From NCBI RefSeq assembly GCF_032854445.1, contig NC_088300.1:38718458-38782457 (forward strand): a DNA stretch of 64,000 nt, read 5' to 3'. The position numbers and the translations under genes are program-made. The DNA comes from Liolophura sinensis (taxonomy: Eukaryota; Mollusca; Polyplacophora; Chitonida; Chitonidae). Positions 23,286 through 37,109 of this stretch are shown piece after piece. The notes below the pieces were generated by a model, which did not search any database, was not told where the DNA came from, and saw nothing but the letters and a program-made list of their open reading frames with translations. Position 1 is the stretch's first letter, and every line of letters begins with the position of its first letter.

Positions 23286-25344
23286 CTAATAATATCCCTC
23301 GCTCAGTACATGCATAGCATTACATACTTGGATGAATGACATAAAACAATTGAGAAAATACCAAGTGTACATAGATCTATGCATCATCTGGCCAGGAGTA
23401 ACAGTTAGGTGTTAAATATAAGTGTATTATCACCGCCTTAGTGGTAGAGTGACTTGAACAGCCCTAGTCCCTTCCCCTCCATGTATACATACTGAGTGGA
23501 AGTCAGTTACCATCATGGAGAGCTCCTTTGCCAATTGGCCAGATGCCAGCTGAACCAAACTGCCAGCATGCATCAAAAACTGCTGGCTGACATTTATGTA
23601 GAATACTAAGTTACAGACGTCAGTAAAGCCTCCTTGGTGAAGATAGTGAGATGGCAGTTGGATAGATTCCTGCTATATATTTGCCCATCCAAATCTTGCC
23701 GACAGTCCCACTATTACAAATGGATACAAAGGCTGGCGCTGCTTTTTTCAAAATTGTTTAACACACAAGATATTCTAGTCTGTCAATGCCTCTCAGTCAT
23801 GAAGACTGGCTCGATCTACTTACGCATTCCAGAGAGAGAGAATGCAAAATGGCTTTGACACCCAAGAATTGGGAGATAAGATATATTTGCAGTTGAAGGC
23901 TCCAAGGTGCTATTTTAAGCTGAGGTAGCACACAAATGCTGCCCGATCACCTCCGTTATCTTTGCTACCTTAGAGAATGTAACACGAGTGGTTTACACTA
24001 ACAAGTCTGTCTTAATGCTTCCTGGCACATGCTGATTGCAGAAAGAAGGACAACGCTTTTGTGATCTTTAAGGAACACTAATTGCTGGACTATGACCATG
24101 TACTTGTGTATGTACTGTAGCTTTCTGAATATAGTGAACAGATAAATAAGTCCCTTGATCCATAATGTAACCTGTGCACAGAGATTAATAACACTTTGTA
24201 GTATAGTATGCTCAGAGTTTCATGTGTACAGTTTGTGAGCTCTGTAGGCTTGCCCATGGTTCATATTTTGCAAAGTGTATCAGATGAATGGCTTTACAAA
24301 ACTAAAGCAAGCATCACTAACATATCATTTCAGCCAGCACATGATCATGTGACGATCACTGAAAACTTCACTGTTTTATTCTGTCCACTAAACTGTGATC
24401 CCTATCAGACACTGCACTGTATCTGTACTGTCTTGTATAACAAAAGGGAGTGTCCATTTTTACAAAACTAATAGCAATTAAATGTCTATATAACACATTT
24501 TTAATCTTACAGCAGTATAAGTGAACACTATTTATAAGAAAAGTTCCCTGAAAACTCATTCCAGGAGTTCTGTGAGAGCAAAAGCCGCTTTCAAGACAAA
24601 TAACCTTTGGCTATGAGGTTTTCGTCAGCTGGTACATGTGGCTGTTGTGTTGGTTATTTTGCTATAAACTTCATAACTGATAGAGAACCTGTGCCAACAT
24701 CTGTGCCAAGAAACTGGTCCTCTGATAATTGTACTGGCACACTCATTTAATAGTTGATGGCTCCATTTCCAAACAACTAGGCATACAGGTTTTCTCTGCA
24801 GGTCTAGTCTGTATGGATGCTTTCCCTTAGAAGACTGATGTCTAAAACTGGACAGTGGCATGACTCTAGGTGTTTGTATGTCCAGACAGAGTTAGAAAAC
24901 TGTTTAGGACAGAGCAGGTCAAGACATATATAAACAAACAGTGCTGCCAGGGATTATCTGTTGTACTCCAGCAGGGCTGGGATGTTTGACAGCTGGGGGC
25001 AGTAGTGTTTACAGATCTCTGTAGCCCCCTGTCAAATCTGCTGGCCACATGCATTATTGCTTTGGCTTGTCATCCCACATTGCAATCATACATACATGTA
25101 GATGCTCCACCCACCAAAACAACACTTCTTTATTGCCAAACTATTACTTCTTCATTCCTCACTGCTGCTGGCCAGTAAAGCCTACAGGCGAATTTTTAAT
25201 CAAAATACATGTATTAAATATTAAATATGGAAAAGCTTTTGTGATGAGGTAACATATTTCAGAGGTGGAAACTTTTTTCTTATAATAGGCAAAGAGTACA
25301 TAACAGAAAGGACATGTAAATTGCCATACATAAGCCTGCAATCA

Positions 25345-25594
25345 TTTAATTTATTTATTTATTTGATTGTTGTTTTACGCCGTACTCAAGAATATTTCAC
25401 TCATACGACGGCGGCCAGCATTATAGTGGGTGGAAACCGGGCACAGCCCAGGGGAAACCCACGACCATCCGCAGCTTGCTGGCAGACCTTCCCACGTACG
25501 ACCAGAGAGGAAGCCAGCATGAGCTGGATTTGAACTCACGGCAACCGCATTGGTGAGAGACTCCTAGGTCATTACGCCAACTGAGCCACCCAAT
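25345..25594 (-). mobile_element. SINE family A
   Basis: Nearly full minus-strand copy: plus-strand ATTTATTTATTTGATTGTTG, TTTTACGCCGTACTCAAGAA, CCACGACCATCCGCAG, AACTCACGGCAACCGCATTG and the head ending near CCAACTGAGCCACC. Confidence 0.85.
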
Positions 25595-25721
25595 CATTTA
25601 AAGATCTCCGGATATTCAAGTTAGGAATGACTAGCACAAAACGTTTTCTTTTCTATAAATCTGAGCTTCTGGAGAAATTCTTCTCCATGTATTATATTAA
25701 ATAATGACAATGTATTTGGAG

Positions 25722-26450
25722 ATTCAACCAGACTTCCGACCATATTTACTACTGTAATGGTTCCTTTAACTCACTCCCTGTGCACCCTTTAATAATTAAA
25801 TGGTGGCTTGTTGCTTTTCTTGTTCACGAATCACATAGCCTCTGTGTAACTAGGCATGTAGGTAAATATTCACTCTGTGTACATGTACAAGGCAAACACT
25901 CTTACAGGTTGTGGCTTTAATTTATCACTAATACAGGTTGTTATTATCTGGCAACTCATATATTGTGTGTCAAACAGAAGTGGGTAATTTATTGCAAACG
26001 GCCATATAATTTCTCAGTAAATTAAAAAAAAAAATTACACTTCCATGATGGCCTAGATCTTCAAGGGAGCAATACATTCACTCAGTTGTACAGGTATCAA
26101 TAAGCTTTTGATCTAGTCTCCAGGTAACCACAAAGGCAGCTTCAAAAATCCAGCATGTGCAATTCATATGCTGTCCTTGTGTTAAACAGATTAACCAGTA
26201 GGCTTTTATCTGTACAACAAACATCTGAGTTGGAACTTGAATGCTCTGCACATTCCTACATATAAGGCATCAATTTTAGCATAGCCAGACTAACAATGCA
26301 CCACGACTAGCAGTGCCTTGTGAACAGAGGCTATGTGATTTATGAACAAGAAAAAAGCAACAAGCCCCCATTTCATTATTAAAGGGTGCACAGGGTGTGA
26401 GTTAAAGGAACCATTACAGTTGTAAATATCGTCGGAAATCTGGTTGAATT
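25722..26450. mobile_element. Foldback/MITE-like element with about 125-bp inverted repeats
   Basis: 25722-25845 and 26323-26450 are about 90% identical reverse complements (shared TGTAATGGTTCCTTTAACTC and TGTGCACCCTTTAATAAT), flanking about 480 bp with no coding capacity. This is the structure of a non-autonomous foldback element or MITE. No clear target duplication was seen. Confidence 0.75.
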
Positions 26451-29400
26451 CACTGAACTGCGAATACATATTTACAAACTAAAAATTAAAAGTAATTTGA
26501 CAGTAGCATACTATCATGGAACTGTCAATGCTGTCTAATTCTGTCATTGCAACCCTGGTGAATCATTGCTGTCCTTATTTCACCTATTACACTCAGCTTA
26601 GATGTTTATCTAACAGAAGGACATAAGAATTGATAAGCCTTACCAGGCTTTTCTCATAAGCACACTCAGCATTGCTGATCTACCAATGTCTTCCAGCGTT
26701 TACATACTGACTCTTCTGTTCTTAAGACATGATGCATTCACATGGGATATGAATAACAGAGAGGTCAGGATGCCAGGGCAATCGGCCACATGGTTTGATG
26801 ACAAAGACAAGCAGCAATTACTCCGATGCGAATCAAAAGGCTTACACTGAAGTCGAAAGAAATGAACATCCAGAGCCAAGGATCATCCAGGTTCCCTGTC
26901 AACATGCCAGTGTTTTTTTTTTCTTTTTTTTTGGTAGTTTTTTTTTGAAAGGGTGTGAAAAACATACATGTATATATTGCTGGGAAAATGGTTAGTAGTA
27001 CAAATATTATACAGACATTCCTATGCACATTTGTAAGTATTGTCTAAAAAAGTTGTGAGTTCCGGAAACTTCACCTCCTTACTGTAGGAGAAATTGGTTA
27101 CACAGGAATACACACCATATTGGAATGACATGCTAAAAGTGCTAAAGTCAGACAGCAGTAGATAGTTGATGATGCTGTGCACATCTGGAAAGTGTCTACG
27201 ACAAAATCTGAGAATCAAAAACTTCCCTTGGTTAGTGTAGGAAGTGGGATTACACAAATTGTGCACTGTGTGTGGGATGGATGATCTATGGACAACTGCC
27301 ATCAGCAAAGTTTGGCTGGACTCCTATCCTATCGAACATGGGACAACATTGAACTCAATAATGTACTGATATGATTTCCACAGGTCTTGATGTATCAAAT
27401 GAGGGACTTGATGCTATAATTGAATGCAATAGCATTACTCCGATCTGTTTAGATGTGCATATACCTGGACATTGTAACTCGTAAATTAATACCAGATTAC
27501 ATTTATATTACACATTTAATAACTCTGAGCTGAACTTATGCAACCAAGATAATGCACATCTCATACAAAATGAATCAATTTATACACTAAACCTAAAGTT
27601 TCCAATTTTATTTAATTTGTGTTTTACAAAACCGAGTTCTAAAATTCCACAAAATGGACTAAAACTGAAATCCAACTTTTTATTTTGTCTGATCTTGATG
27701 TTTTTTGAGTTTTTCCTGTTTTTCACGGTTTTTCGATGATGTAAATATGTCTTGAAAAGGAAAAACTGCTGAGATAGTCTGCATTTTCTATAATTTAGAA
27801 GATTTTCAAGTTTTATTTTTATTTTCATACTCTCCTCACACATTGAAAAAAAGATTTAATTATGCCCAGAAAACACCAATTAAAATTGGTTTGGTCTTAT
27901 TTCCTACGAAAAGCTGTCTAGGCCATGTTCACATGATTGTGTGTTTCTTATGCTAACTGGCCTAGCTCTGCATCTATACATAAGGCTTGCTGCTGTCTTT
28001 TTTGATCACCCAGCAATTTCACACACTTTCCAGACAAATTACTCATCCATCTTAAAATTCCACAAAATATCAAAATAAACATAATTTTCCGTGATGCTTG
28101 TGGCAAAATATGTAAGAGTAATATACAATGTGTAATAAAAGCTGATATCAGATAATCACACACTCTCTGGGAAAAGCCCTTGTGTTTATCGTTTGCGGTA
28201 TGCATTTGTGACTGTACAATCAAAAAATCAAGGAGAAACAAGACATCAAATGTATATGTCCATACTAGCAAGTCACACACAGTGTTTGTACCAAACTAGA
28301 TGAACTAAAAATTGTCAATAATTTTTATATGCAAGTCTACCATCCATGATCAGTGGATGTGGTGGCTATATATAGATTTACTTCATCTATACCACATTTG
28401 AAATATTTGGTGAAGTCCAAAACAGATATACATCTATCAAGAAAAAGTGAATTCCAAATATGCCTTCTGCCAAGTCAAGGTGACATGGGGTTTTCTGGTG
28501 TTAATACAGCTGTCAACAGCAACACGCCTGAGGACTCGGTATCAAATTTACATATTATCTGAGTTGTAATCAGCCACTTGGATGTGCATGCCGATCAATT
28601 CCATTTGTGAAGGTGTCTGACCCACTTGATTTAAGATCTCTTATCAACCTGGGAACACGAACACTGCAGTTCTGACAAAGCACGCACTACTTTGTGGTTT
28701 CAGGAAGACGAACATATGACAGGAAACACGATGGGTCTTTTAATAATATAAAAGAAAACATTCCAATTTTGGAAAGAACGATAAATCAAATAAGTGATCA
28801 GTGAAATGTACAGTACACGTAGAGTAAGCTTTATGATGAATACATTACAATGATTACCGTATATCCTAATATTTTAACTCTTAAGACACCAGCAACCAGG
28901 GGTAAATACATAAAAGCATAGCTTCATAGTAAAAGCTGATCACTACAGAGAGATAAGTCCAGAACAATGAGGTAGCCTTCTACTATACAGTAGGCAATCT
29001 CTTTCGATGTAGCCACTACAGGGCTGTAACTGCTACATTTGTGTAACTTATCTTCTAGGTTTGTTGTAAACTGTTAGACTTGTAACAACGCAAACATGAA
29101 ATTGTATTTAATGACTTAATAACATATTTCATGAGTGCAATTACTTTTCGGACTATGGTGTCTTAAAATTGTAACCTTTCACTAAACAATGTATTAACAA
29201 ACACCGATTTCTTCCTATCATATCTATACACATACTTACAAGCTTAATATAAATACTTGATTTTTGTTCAATTATTTGAGATTTTTTCTCACTTTTATAT
29301 GTGTATAGAAATGGCTGATGTTTTAGTCTTATGGTAGGGGAAACCAATGTGCACAGGATTAAACCATCAACATTTGGCAAGTTATTGAAAGACTTTCCCA

Positions 29401-29568
29401 CATGTTTAGACATTCAAGTTATACCCAAGTCAAACTATATGTACATATAAGTATATATGTTACAGTTTCTGGAAACACTGGCCCTTTCCATGTTTCTCAA
29501 GGCTTAAGGTGCACATGGGCATGTACTCTACTCGCTTTTGTTACACAAGAAGAACATATAATGACGTT

Positions 29569-29677
29569 GAACATATCATTTAGATAACGAAAGCTAAATT
29601 ATGCCTACACAGCACTAACTAGTAGAACATATCATTCAGATAACGAAAGCTAAATTATGCCTACACAGCACTAACTA
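29569..29677 (+). repeat. Tandem duplication, 56-bp period, 2 copies
   Basis: GAACATATCATTYAGATAAC followed by GAAAGCTAAATTATGCCTAC occurs twice with one difference. Confidence 0.85.
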
Positions 29678-29679
29678 TG

Positions 29680-29925
29680 TATTTATCTAGTTGATTTATG
29701 CTGTACTCAAGAATATTTCATTTAGCTGGCAGTCATTATTATGGTGAAGAGCTCTGGAGGGAACCCAAGACCATCCACAGGCTGCTGACAGACCTTCCCA
29801 CATATGGCCAGAGGAGAAGCCAACAATAACTGGATTTGAACTCACACTAACCGCATTGGTGAGAAGCTCCTGGGTCATTGCGTCACGCTGGCACCTTAAC
29901 CACTTTGGTCACAGAGGGCCTGAAC
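29680..29925 (-). mobile_element. SINE family A, diverged
   Basis: Minus-strand copy with CTGTACTCAAGAATATTTCA, AGACCATCCACAGGCTGCTG and AACCGCATTGGTGAGAAGCT. Confidence 0.75.
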
Positions 29926-30984
29926 TAACTATTTAACTCATGAGATATACTCTTCCATACTATACACAATAATATAGTGGTCTTAGACTAGAATGTTAAA
30001 TTATCTATGACATAACATTACACATGTTCTGCCTTTATATTAAATCATTATATTAAAGTGTCATAATATGAAAAAAAAAAGCCCCGATGCATGAAATTAG
30101 ATGTAACTACATTTACCAAAAATGGACATCATGTAAAACATCTAGCCTAGGTTTAAGTGTGACTAGGTTTACTACTAGTAGCTATCTCATCCCCTACAGC
30201 CCTTCATGGCTCCAGTCTCCTCTCCTGCCACAACTGATAAAGACAATAGTGAGGAGGTAGGGTATCCCCTGTCTACATACCCCAGGGCCATTCCAGGCAA
30301 GTCTTCTATCTCCCAGGCACCTGGGCTATGCAGTGCCAGTCTGCAGGCACAATACCAAGAATTCCTACACTAGTCTCTAATTACCAATGGTGCAAGCCAC
30401 ACTTTCTGATGATGTTTTGTTTGAATGTTTGATGAATTATTTCTGACACCTTTTATTTTCCTCCACTAAAAAGAAAAACAAAATTTGTTTGGCGTCACCA
30501 ATCTGAATAAGGTAATGCATAAAATCATTCCAATATTCAGATATCAGCCTTTCAGTTTTATACATCACCATTACACCTCACACAAATTTAAAACAGAACA
30601 CAGATCACGAGTACCATATGCAGAGGCCGGCCGTCTACATACCACAACCATTTAATTAGGACATTTGCCTTTATTCCTGAACTATTTTTTTCTCTTTTTT
30701 TCACAATATTACTCTAGCATATAACTGCCCTCATTCTCCCTATTTCCAATTTTGAACACAGTGGAATATAGGTTTCAAACTCATGGTCTGACCACATACT
30801 TTGTTTTCGAAATAGCTTATAGTATAATAGACAAAGTGAAATTAATAACTACATCTTTAATAATATTTGTTGTTTCACAACAGATGGCTACACAGCAAAT
30901 ACAGACTGTGTCTTGCATGACTGAAAGTTAGAGTTGATCAAATACATGAATACCAGTACGCTGCAACATGACGAAAATCGGCAC

Positions 30985-32435
30985 AGTAAGTTTTTGTCTT
31001 TAAGTCTACATGGTGCTGTCAGGCCTGTAACTTATATACTGTAAGTCTACATAGTGCTGCCAGACCTGTAACTTATGTACTGTGTCCATATAGTCCTGTC
31101 AGACCTGTAACTTATGTACTGTAAGTCTACATGGTGCTGCCAGACCTGTAACTTATGTACTGTAAGTCTCCATGGTGCTGCCAGACCTGTAACTTATGTA
31201 CTGTAAGTCTACATGGTGCTGTCAGACCTGTAACTTATGTACTGTAAGTCTACATGGTGCTGTCATGCCTGTAACTTATATACTGTAAGTCTACATAGTG
31301 CTGCCAGACCTGTAACTTATGTACTGTGTCCATATAGTCCTGTCAGACCTGTAACTTATGTACTGTAAGTCTACATGGTGCTGCCAGACCTGTAACTTAT
31401 GTACTGTAAGTCTCCATGGTGCTGCCAGACCTGTAACTTATGTACTGTAAGTCTACATGGTGCTGCCAGACCTGTAACTTATGTACTGTAAGCCTACATA
31501 GTGCTGTCAGACCTGTAACTTATGTACTGTAAGTCTACATGGTGCTGCCAGACCTGTAACTTATGTACTGTAAGTCTACATAGTGCTGCCTACTTGGTGC
31601 TGCCAGACCTGTAACTTATGTACTGTAAGTCTACATAGTGCTGTCAGACCTGTAACTTATGTACTGTAAGTCTACATGGTGCTGCCAGACCTGTAACTTA
31701 TGTACTGCAAGTCTACATAGTGCTGCCAGACCTGTAACTTATGTACTGTAAGTCTACATAGTGCTGCCAGACCTGTAACTTATGTACTGTAAGTCTACAT
31801 GGTGCTGTCAGATCTGTAACTTATGTACTGTAAGTCTACATAGTGCTGCCAGACCTGTAACTTACGTACTGTGTCCATATAGTCCTATCAGACCGGTAAC
31901 GTATCTAATGTAAGTCTGCATAGTGCTGTCAGACCTGTAACTTATCTGCTGTAAGTCTACATAGTGCTGCCAGACCTGTAACTTATGTACTGTGTCCATA
32001 TAGTCCTGTACCTTATCTACTGTAAGTCTACATAGTGCTGTCAGACCTGTAACTTATGTACTGTAAGTCTACATAGTGCTGCCAGACCTGTAACTTACCT
32101 ACTGTAAGTCTACATGGTGCTGCAAGACCTGTAACTTATGTACTGTAAGTCTCCATGGTGCTGTCAGACCTGTAACTTATGTATTGTAAGTCTACATAGT
32201 GCTGTCAGACCCGTAACTTATCTGCTGTATGTCTACATAGTGCTGTCAGACCTGTAACTTACGTATTGTAAGTCTACATGGTGCTGCCAGACCTGTAACT
32301 TATGTACTGTGTCCGTATAGTCCTGTCAGACCTGTAACCTATCTACTGTAAGTCTTCATGGTGCTGCCAGACCTGTAACTTATGTACTGTGTCCGTATAG
32401 TCCTGTCAGATATGTAACTTATCAACTGTAAGTCT
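30985..32435 (+). repeat. 41-bp satellite array with higher-order structure
   Basis: About 35 copies of a 41-bp unit containing ACCTGTAACTTATGTACTGT and AAGTCTACATGGTGCTGCCA. A variant unit (GTGTCCATATAGTCCTGTCA) recurs, and blocks starting near 31021 and 31265 repeat the same order of variants, showing a higher-order unit of about 244 bp (six monomers). Confidence 0.92.
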
Positions 32436-33140
32436 GCACAATGCTGACCAGGTCAGTTCTCTACTGTAAGTCTGCACAATGCTGACCAGGTCAGTTCTCT
32501 ACTGTAAGTCTGCACAATGCTGACATGGTGTGTTCTCTACTGTAAGTCTGCACAATGCTGACCAGGTCAGTTCTCTACAGTAAGTCTGCACAATGCTGAC
32601 CAGGTCAGTTCTCTACTGTAAGTCTGCACAATGCTGACATGGTGTGTTCTCTACTGTAAGTCTGCACAATGTTGATATGGTGTGTTCTCTACTGTAAGTC
32701 TGCACAATGCTGATATGGTGTGTTCTTTACTGTAAGTTTGCACAATGCTGACCAGGTCAGTTCTCTACTGTAAGTCTGCACAATGCTTACATGGTGTGGT
32801 CTCTACTGTAAGTCTGCACAATGCTGACATGGTGTGTTCTCTACTGTAAGTCTGCACAATGCTGACCAGGTCAGTTCTCTACAGTAAGTCTGCACAATGC
32901 TGACCAGGTCAGTTCTCTACTGTAAGTCTGCACAATGCTGACATGGTGTGTTCTCTACTGTAAGTCTGCACAATGTTGATATGGTGTGTTCTCTACTGTA
33001 AGTCTGCACAATGCTGATATGGTGTGTTCTTTACTGTAAGTTTGCACAATGCTGACCAGGTCAGTTCTCTACTGTAAGTGTGCACAATGCTGACATGGTG
33101 TGTTCTTCTACAGTAAGTCCGCACAATGCTGACATGGTGT
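32436..33140 (+). repeat. 38-bp satellite array
   Basis: About 18-19 copies of a 38-bp unit with TACTGTAAGTCTGCACAATG and CTGACATGGTGTGTTCTC or CTGACCAGGTCAGTTCTC. Two blocks (about 32571-32760 and 32877-33060) are almost identical in variant order. The shared TACTGTAAGTCT..A..TGCTG core suggests descent from the adjacent 41-bp unit. Confidence 0.92.
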
Positions 33141-33764
33141 TCTAGGCTTTAATGTTCTCATAATCACCTATCAACGCGATAAACATGATACATATATATA
33201 GTCTGAATACCCTATCAGTTTTTACCTTAATTAGCCAGTTGTTCTGGGTGGTATGTAGACTGACAGTCAATTAGTGCTTCATCAACCAGGTGCTATTCTT
33301 AGGATACATGTAATGCTTCATTACATCTGCCACTTGTAACAGCTTGCACAACTGTCATAGCCACATCTCAGCCAAGACTATAAATACAGTATGGTACACA
33401 TGGGCTAGCGCCAAGACAAGAGAAGAGATAGTGCTCTTACTTTGTCTGACTGTGGTACTGAGTATAGAGATAGTGCTCTGACTTTGTCTGACAGAGTCCT
33501 GTGGGACTGAGTACAGACGGTAGCACTGGTGGTTAACTGATGCACTAATACCAGACCAAGTAAAGCGAAGTTCATGTAGGCCTATACCAGTATACATCTT
33601 CTGAAACACTAATTCTATATAACATGTAAAGCACCTGAAAGGCATACTACAATTCATATATTTACAGACTTCCCACATTGAGGCCATGCAAACATCTGAA
33701 TGATAAACCAGCTATGAATTTATCCTAAATGTATCTCACTGTGGTTAGGGGTTTCTATATGTGG

Positions 33765-34425
33765 GCACAGCCCTGACTATATGTAGGCACAGCCCTGACT
33801 ATATGAAGGCACAGCCCTGACTGTGTGTGGGCACAGCTCTGACTATATGTAGGCACAGCCTTGGCTATATGTAAGCACAGCCCTGACTATATGTAGACAC
33901 AGCCCTGACTATATGTAAGCACAGCACTGACTATATGTAAGCACAACCCTGACTATATGTAGGCACAGCCCTGACTATATGTAAGCACAGCCCTGACGGT
34001 GTGTGGGTACAGCCCTGACTATATGTAGGCACAGCCCTGGCTATATGTAAGCACAGCCCTGACTATATGTAGGCACAGCCCTGACTATATGTAAGCACAG
34101 CCCTGACTACATGTAAGCACAACCCTGACCATATGTAAGCACAGCCCTGACTATATGTAAGCACAGCCCTGACTATATGTAGGCACATCCCTGACTATAT
34201 GTAAGCACAGCCCTGACTATATGTAAGCACAGCCCTGACTATATGTAGGCACAGCACAGCCCTGACTATATGTAAGCACAGCCCTGACTATATGTAGGCA
34301 CAGCCCTGACTATATGTAAGCACAGCCCTGACTATATGTAAGCACAGCCCTGACTATATGTAGGCACAGCCCTGACTATATGTAGGCACAGCCCTGACTG
34401 TACATAGGCACAGTCCTGACTATAA
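33765..34425 (+). repeat. 22-bp minisatellite
   Basis: About 30 copies of GCACAGCCCTGACTATATGT followed by A and A/G, with occasional variants (GACTGTGTGTGG). Homogeneous and recent. Confidence 0.92.
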
Positions 34426-35210
34426 TGCCCCATGTGAACCATGAGCTCCTATCTTAGTACAGTATAATGGGTTAAAGGTAACAGTCTGCAACTGATCATC
34501 TAGCTGCTGTTGGCCTTAGTTTGGAGCAGACCACAAAGGGTTTAGGCCCAGGCCTGTGTTAGGTTTGGTGATCCAGCACACTGATTAACCCATCATAGCA
34601 CACTCAGCCCCACATCTGCTCCATGCATAAGTGAAGCCAAAGGGTGTACACTTCATTAGCAGAGCTATCATTCTAGCCTTTAACCAGCTTCCTGTACCTC
34701 TTCCCCTGCTATACCTGCTGTCTGCTCAGCCTCACAGCCAGTAGGGCACTAAATGTCTCCACTAAACATCCCAGTCCAATCAGTTAAATGGGCATTTGCT
34801 GTCAACCCTTGGTAATACATCACAGATTAGCTTCAATTATCACTTAAGCCAGATGCATCATGCCTGTATCCAGTAAATCTTCTCAGATAACCATTTCAGG
34901 GCTTCTGCTTAACAAGAAAAAAATTATCTGAACTCCCATCACTAATGCTGATGCCTATCCACTTGTAGTTTACACATTTTTGTACACACTGAATTAATTC
35001 ATCATTAAAAATGAGCTGACATATTTTTAGCAATATCAACACTAAGTAACATTACATATGAGTAAATATGTTCTTCATGAATGCAGTTTCAGTATATCTT
35101 TCAGAGCTTATGGAAAGCTAAATGTACATATTGAGGCAAATTTTATTTCTGCAGAATGTGTGCAAAGATCATTCACTTTCAACAGTAAGTTGAAATCTTC
35201 CATTGCACTC

Positions 35211-35468
35211 TTTGTTTATTTATTTATTTGATATGTGTTTTACGCCGTACTCAAGAACATTTCACTTTTACGACGGCGACCAACATTATGGTGGCAGGAA
35301 ACCGAGCAGAGCCACAACAATCCGCAGGTTGCTGGCAGACCTTCCCACATACGGCTGGAGAGGAAGCCAGCATGAGCTGGACTTTAACTCACAGCAACTG
35401 CATTGGTGAGAGACTCCTGGGTCATTACGCTGCGCTAGCACGCTAACCAACTGAGCCACGGAGGCCCT
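35211..35468 (-). mobile_element. SINE family A, near full length
   Basis: Minus-strand copy from the ATTTATTTATTTG tail to the head TGAGCCACGGAGGCC. It retains the tRNA-like head (minus strand GGCCTCCGTGGCTCAGTTGG). Confidence 0.88.
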
Positions 35469-35587
35469 CACTCTTTGTTGTGGAAGGCCATTTCACTACC
35501 TTCACACTTTACTAGTCCTGTTGGCAATCTTTATGGAATTGAATCATACACATAATGAGATCCATGTGTGGCCTCTGAGCTTTCCTC

Positions 35588-35600
35588 TCTCTCTCTCTCT

Positions 35601-35640
<40 letters not shown>
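35588..35640. repeat. (CT)n(TA)n microsatellite
   Basis: Simple repeat: CTCTCTCT followed by TATATATA. Confidence 0.95.
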
Positions 35641-35642
<2 letters not shown>

Positions 35643-35948
35643 ATTAGCTCAACCTTGGTTAATTGGTAACTCTTTTTAATTTGGATATGTCTATTTTTAC
35701 CCATGTTCTAATGTGTCTAAACATAGAAATCGCAATATATCCCCTTCACTGGTACCAGTATGCTGTATGTGGCTTTATCACATAATACATCAAGATGACC
35801 AATGAAAGGGCAATAAAAAGTTCTCACTAATTTATACTGTACATTATCAATTATACCCAAATGTACAGGGTTGGCAGTGCTCATGAAGATTACAAAAGGG
35901 GATAGGCCTACACATATAGTTTACATACATGGGTAGCCTATTAGACTA

Positions 35949-36063
35949 GGCTGAAACACAAGCTTTTTTATTTCTCAAGAGATTTTCATTTCTGTTTCAG
36001 TAAGTGACATACTGAAACAGAAATGAAAATCTCTTGAGAAATAAAAAAGCTTGTCTTTCAGCC
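35949..36063. repeat. Long near-perfect hairpin, 54-bp arms, 7-bp loop
   Basis: 35949-36002 and 36010-36063 are reverse complements with a single mismatch, separated by AGTGACA. The arms contain TTTATTTCTCAAGAGATTTT and CATTTCTGTTTCAGTA. Transcribed, it would form one long stem; it could be a small-RNA precursor-like fold or a minimal foldback element. Confidence 0.93.
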
Positions 36064-37109
36064 GAATGACATTAGGTCATCAGCCAGTCAAATTTTCTCG
36101 CTGAAACATAAGGAAAAATGGTTCACTTCTATAACCTCCTCAACTTGTTTTCGGAAAGTTTGAGCGAGAGTTGCAAGTTTTTTTTGAATACTGTGAATGG
36201 ATCAGAATGGATCAAAATCTATCAGGCTGCAAGCCTGTGTTTGGAATTACATGTAGGCTGAAGAAACGGACTGCTGCTCAGACTTCTTCATATGCTGTTG
36301 ATCACACAGTACAGTGCCTATGTCCGCAGGGTGGTTTTCTTGTTCCCTTATCTAATCAGATCACTGAGTTTTCATACAATTCTGTATTGCGTTTTGTGTC
36401 ATGTAAGAATAACCTTGATAGCTTGAGAACTTTTATACTGTTAAGCCTAACTTGGATATCTGCCCCCAACCCCCTACCACCCCCACCCTCTCCATGGATG
36501 GGTCACATTCCGCACATGTTGTATTCTATAATGCTAACCAGAGACCAGATGCTGGCAAATGTTTGCTGACCCACCCAAAGACAACAATCAATGAACATGC
36601 AGTGGAATATGGTCTACATTAACAGAGTTGACAGCTGCATGTGTACTTTTATATAACTTCTACACATGCTGCTTATAATTTGCGTTTTGTCTGTGTTAGT
36701 GCTACTACTTGTACATCATTTTGACAAAAATCCACAAAAATATAACTAAATCCACTGATATGTAACAACCTATAGATGCAACATCTATGCCAGATCATAT
36801 ATAGTGCTCCAATATCTATCCATTAGATGAGCCATGAATTTATAATCTCCAAGTGAAAAAACACAGTTGGCTGTCAGGTATGTTCCTATTTCTCCTTTGA
36901 TGAAAAAGCAGTATTCATCTTGTGTAAACTGAAGCATCCATCACATCTTTAGGACGTAAAAATAGTAATGGGAATTTTATAAATGGGCTTAACTGACCAA
37001 TCAAAAGTGCTATGACAGTTCTCAATGCTGACATGCAACACAACTGAACAAAAATCTCTTCTTTCAGGTTTCGAAAGGTATTATAATGTTTTTGTGGATT
37101 TGTTTAACT

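Noticed and set aside
26846-26915. Exon-like minus-strand block GNLDDPWLWMFISFDFS followed by a GTAAGC donor, inside the tincar-like intron
   Set aside because: The sequence looks protein-like, but its exit phase (0) does not fit the acceptor of the next exon (needs 1), there is a poly(T)/poly(A) tract just upstream, and the flanking exons already join to eight spans without it.
30985-33140. CRISPR-like regularly spaced repeats
   Set aside because: Tandem repeats without unique spacers, in a eukaryotic intron.
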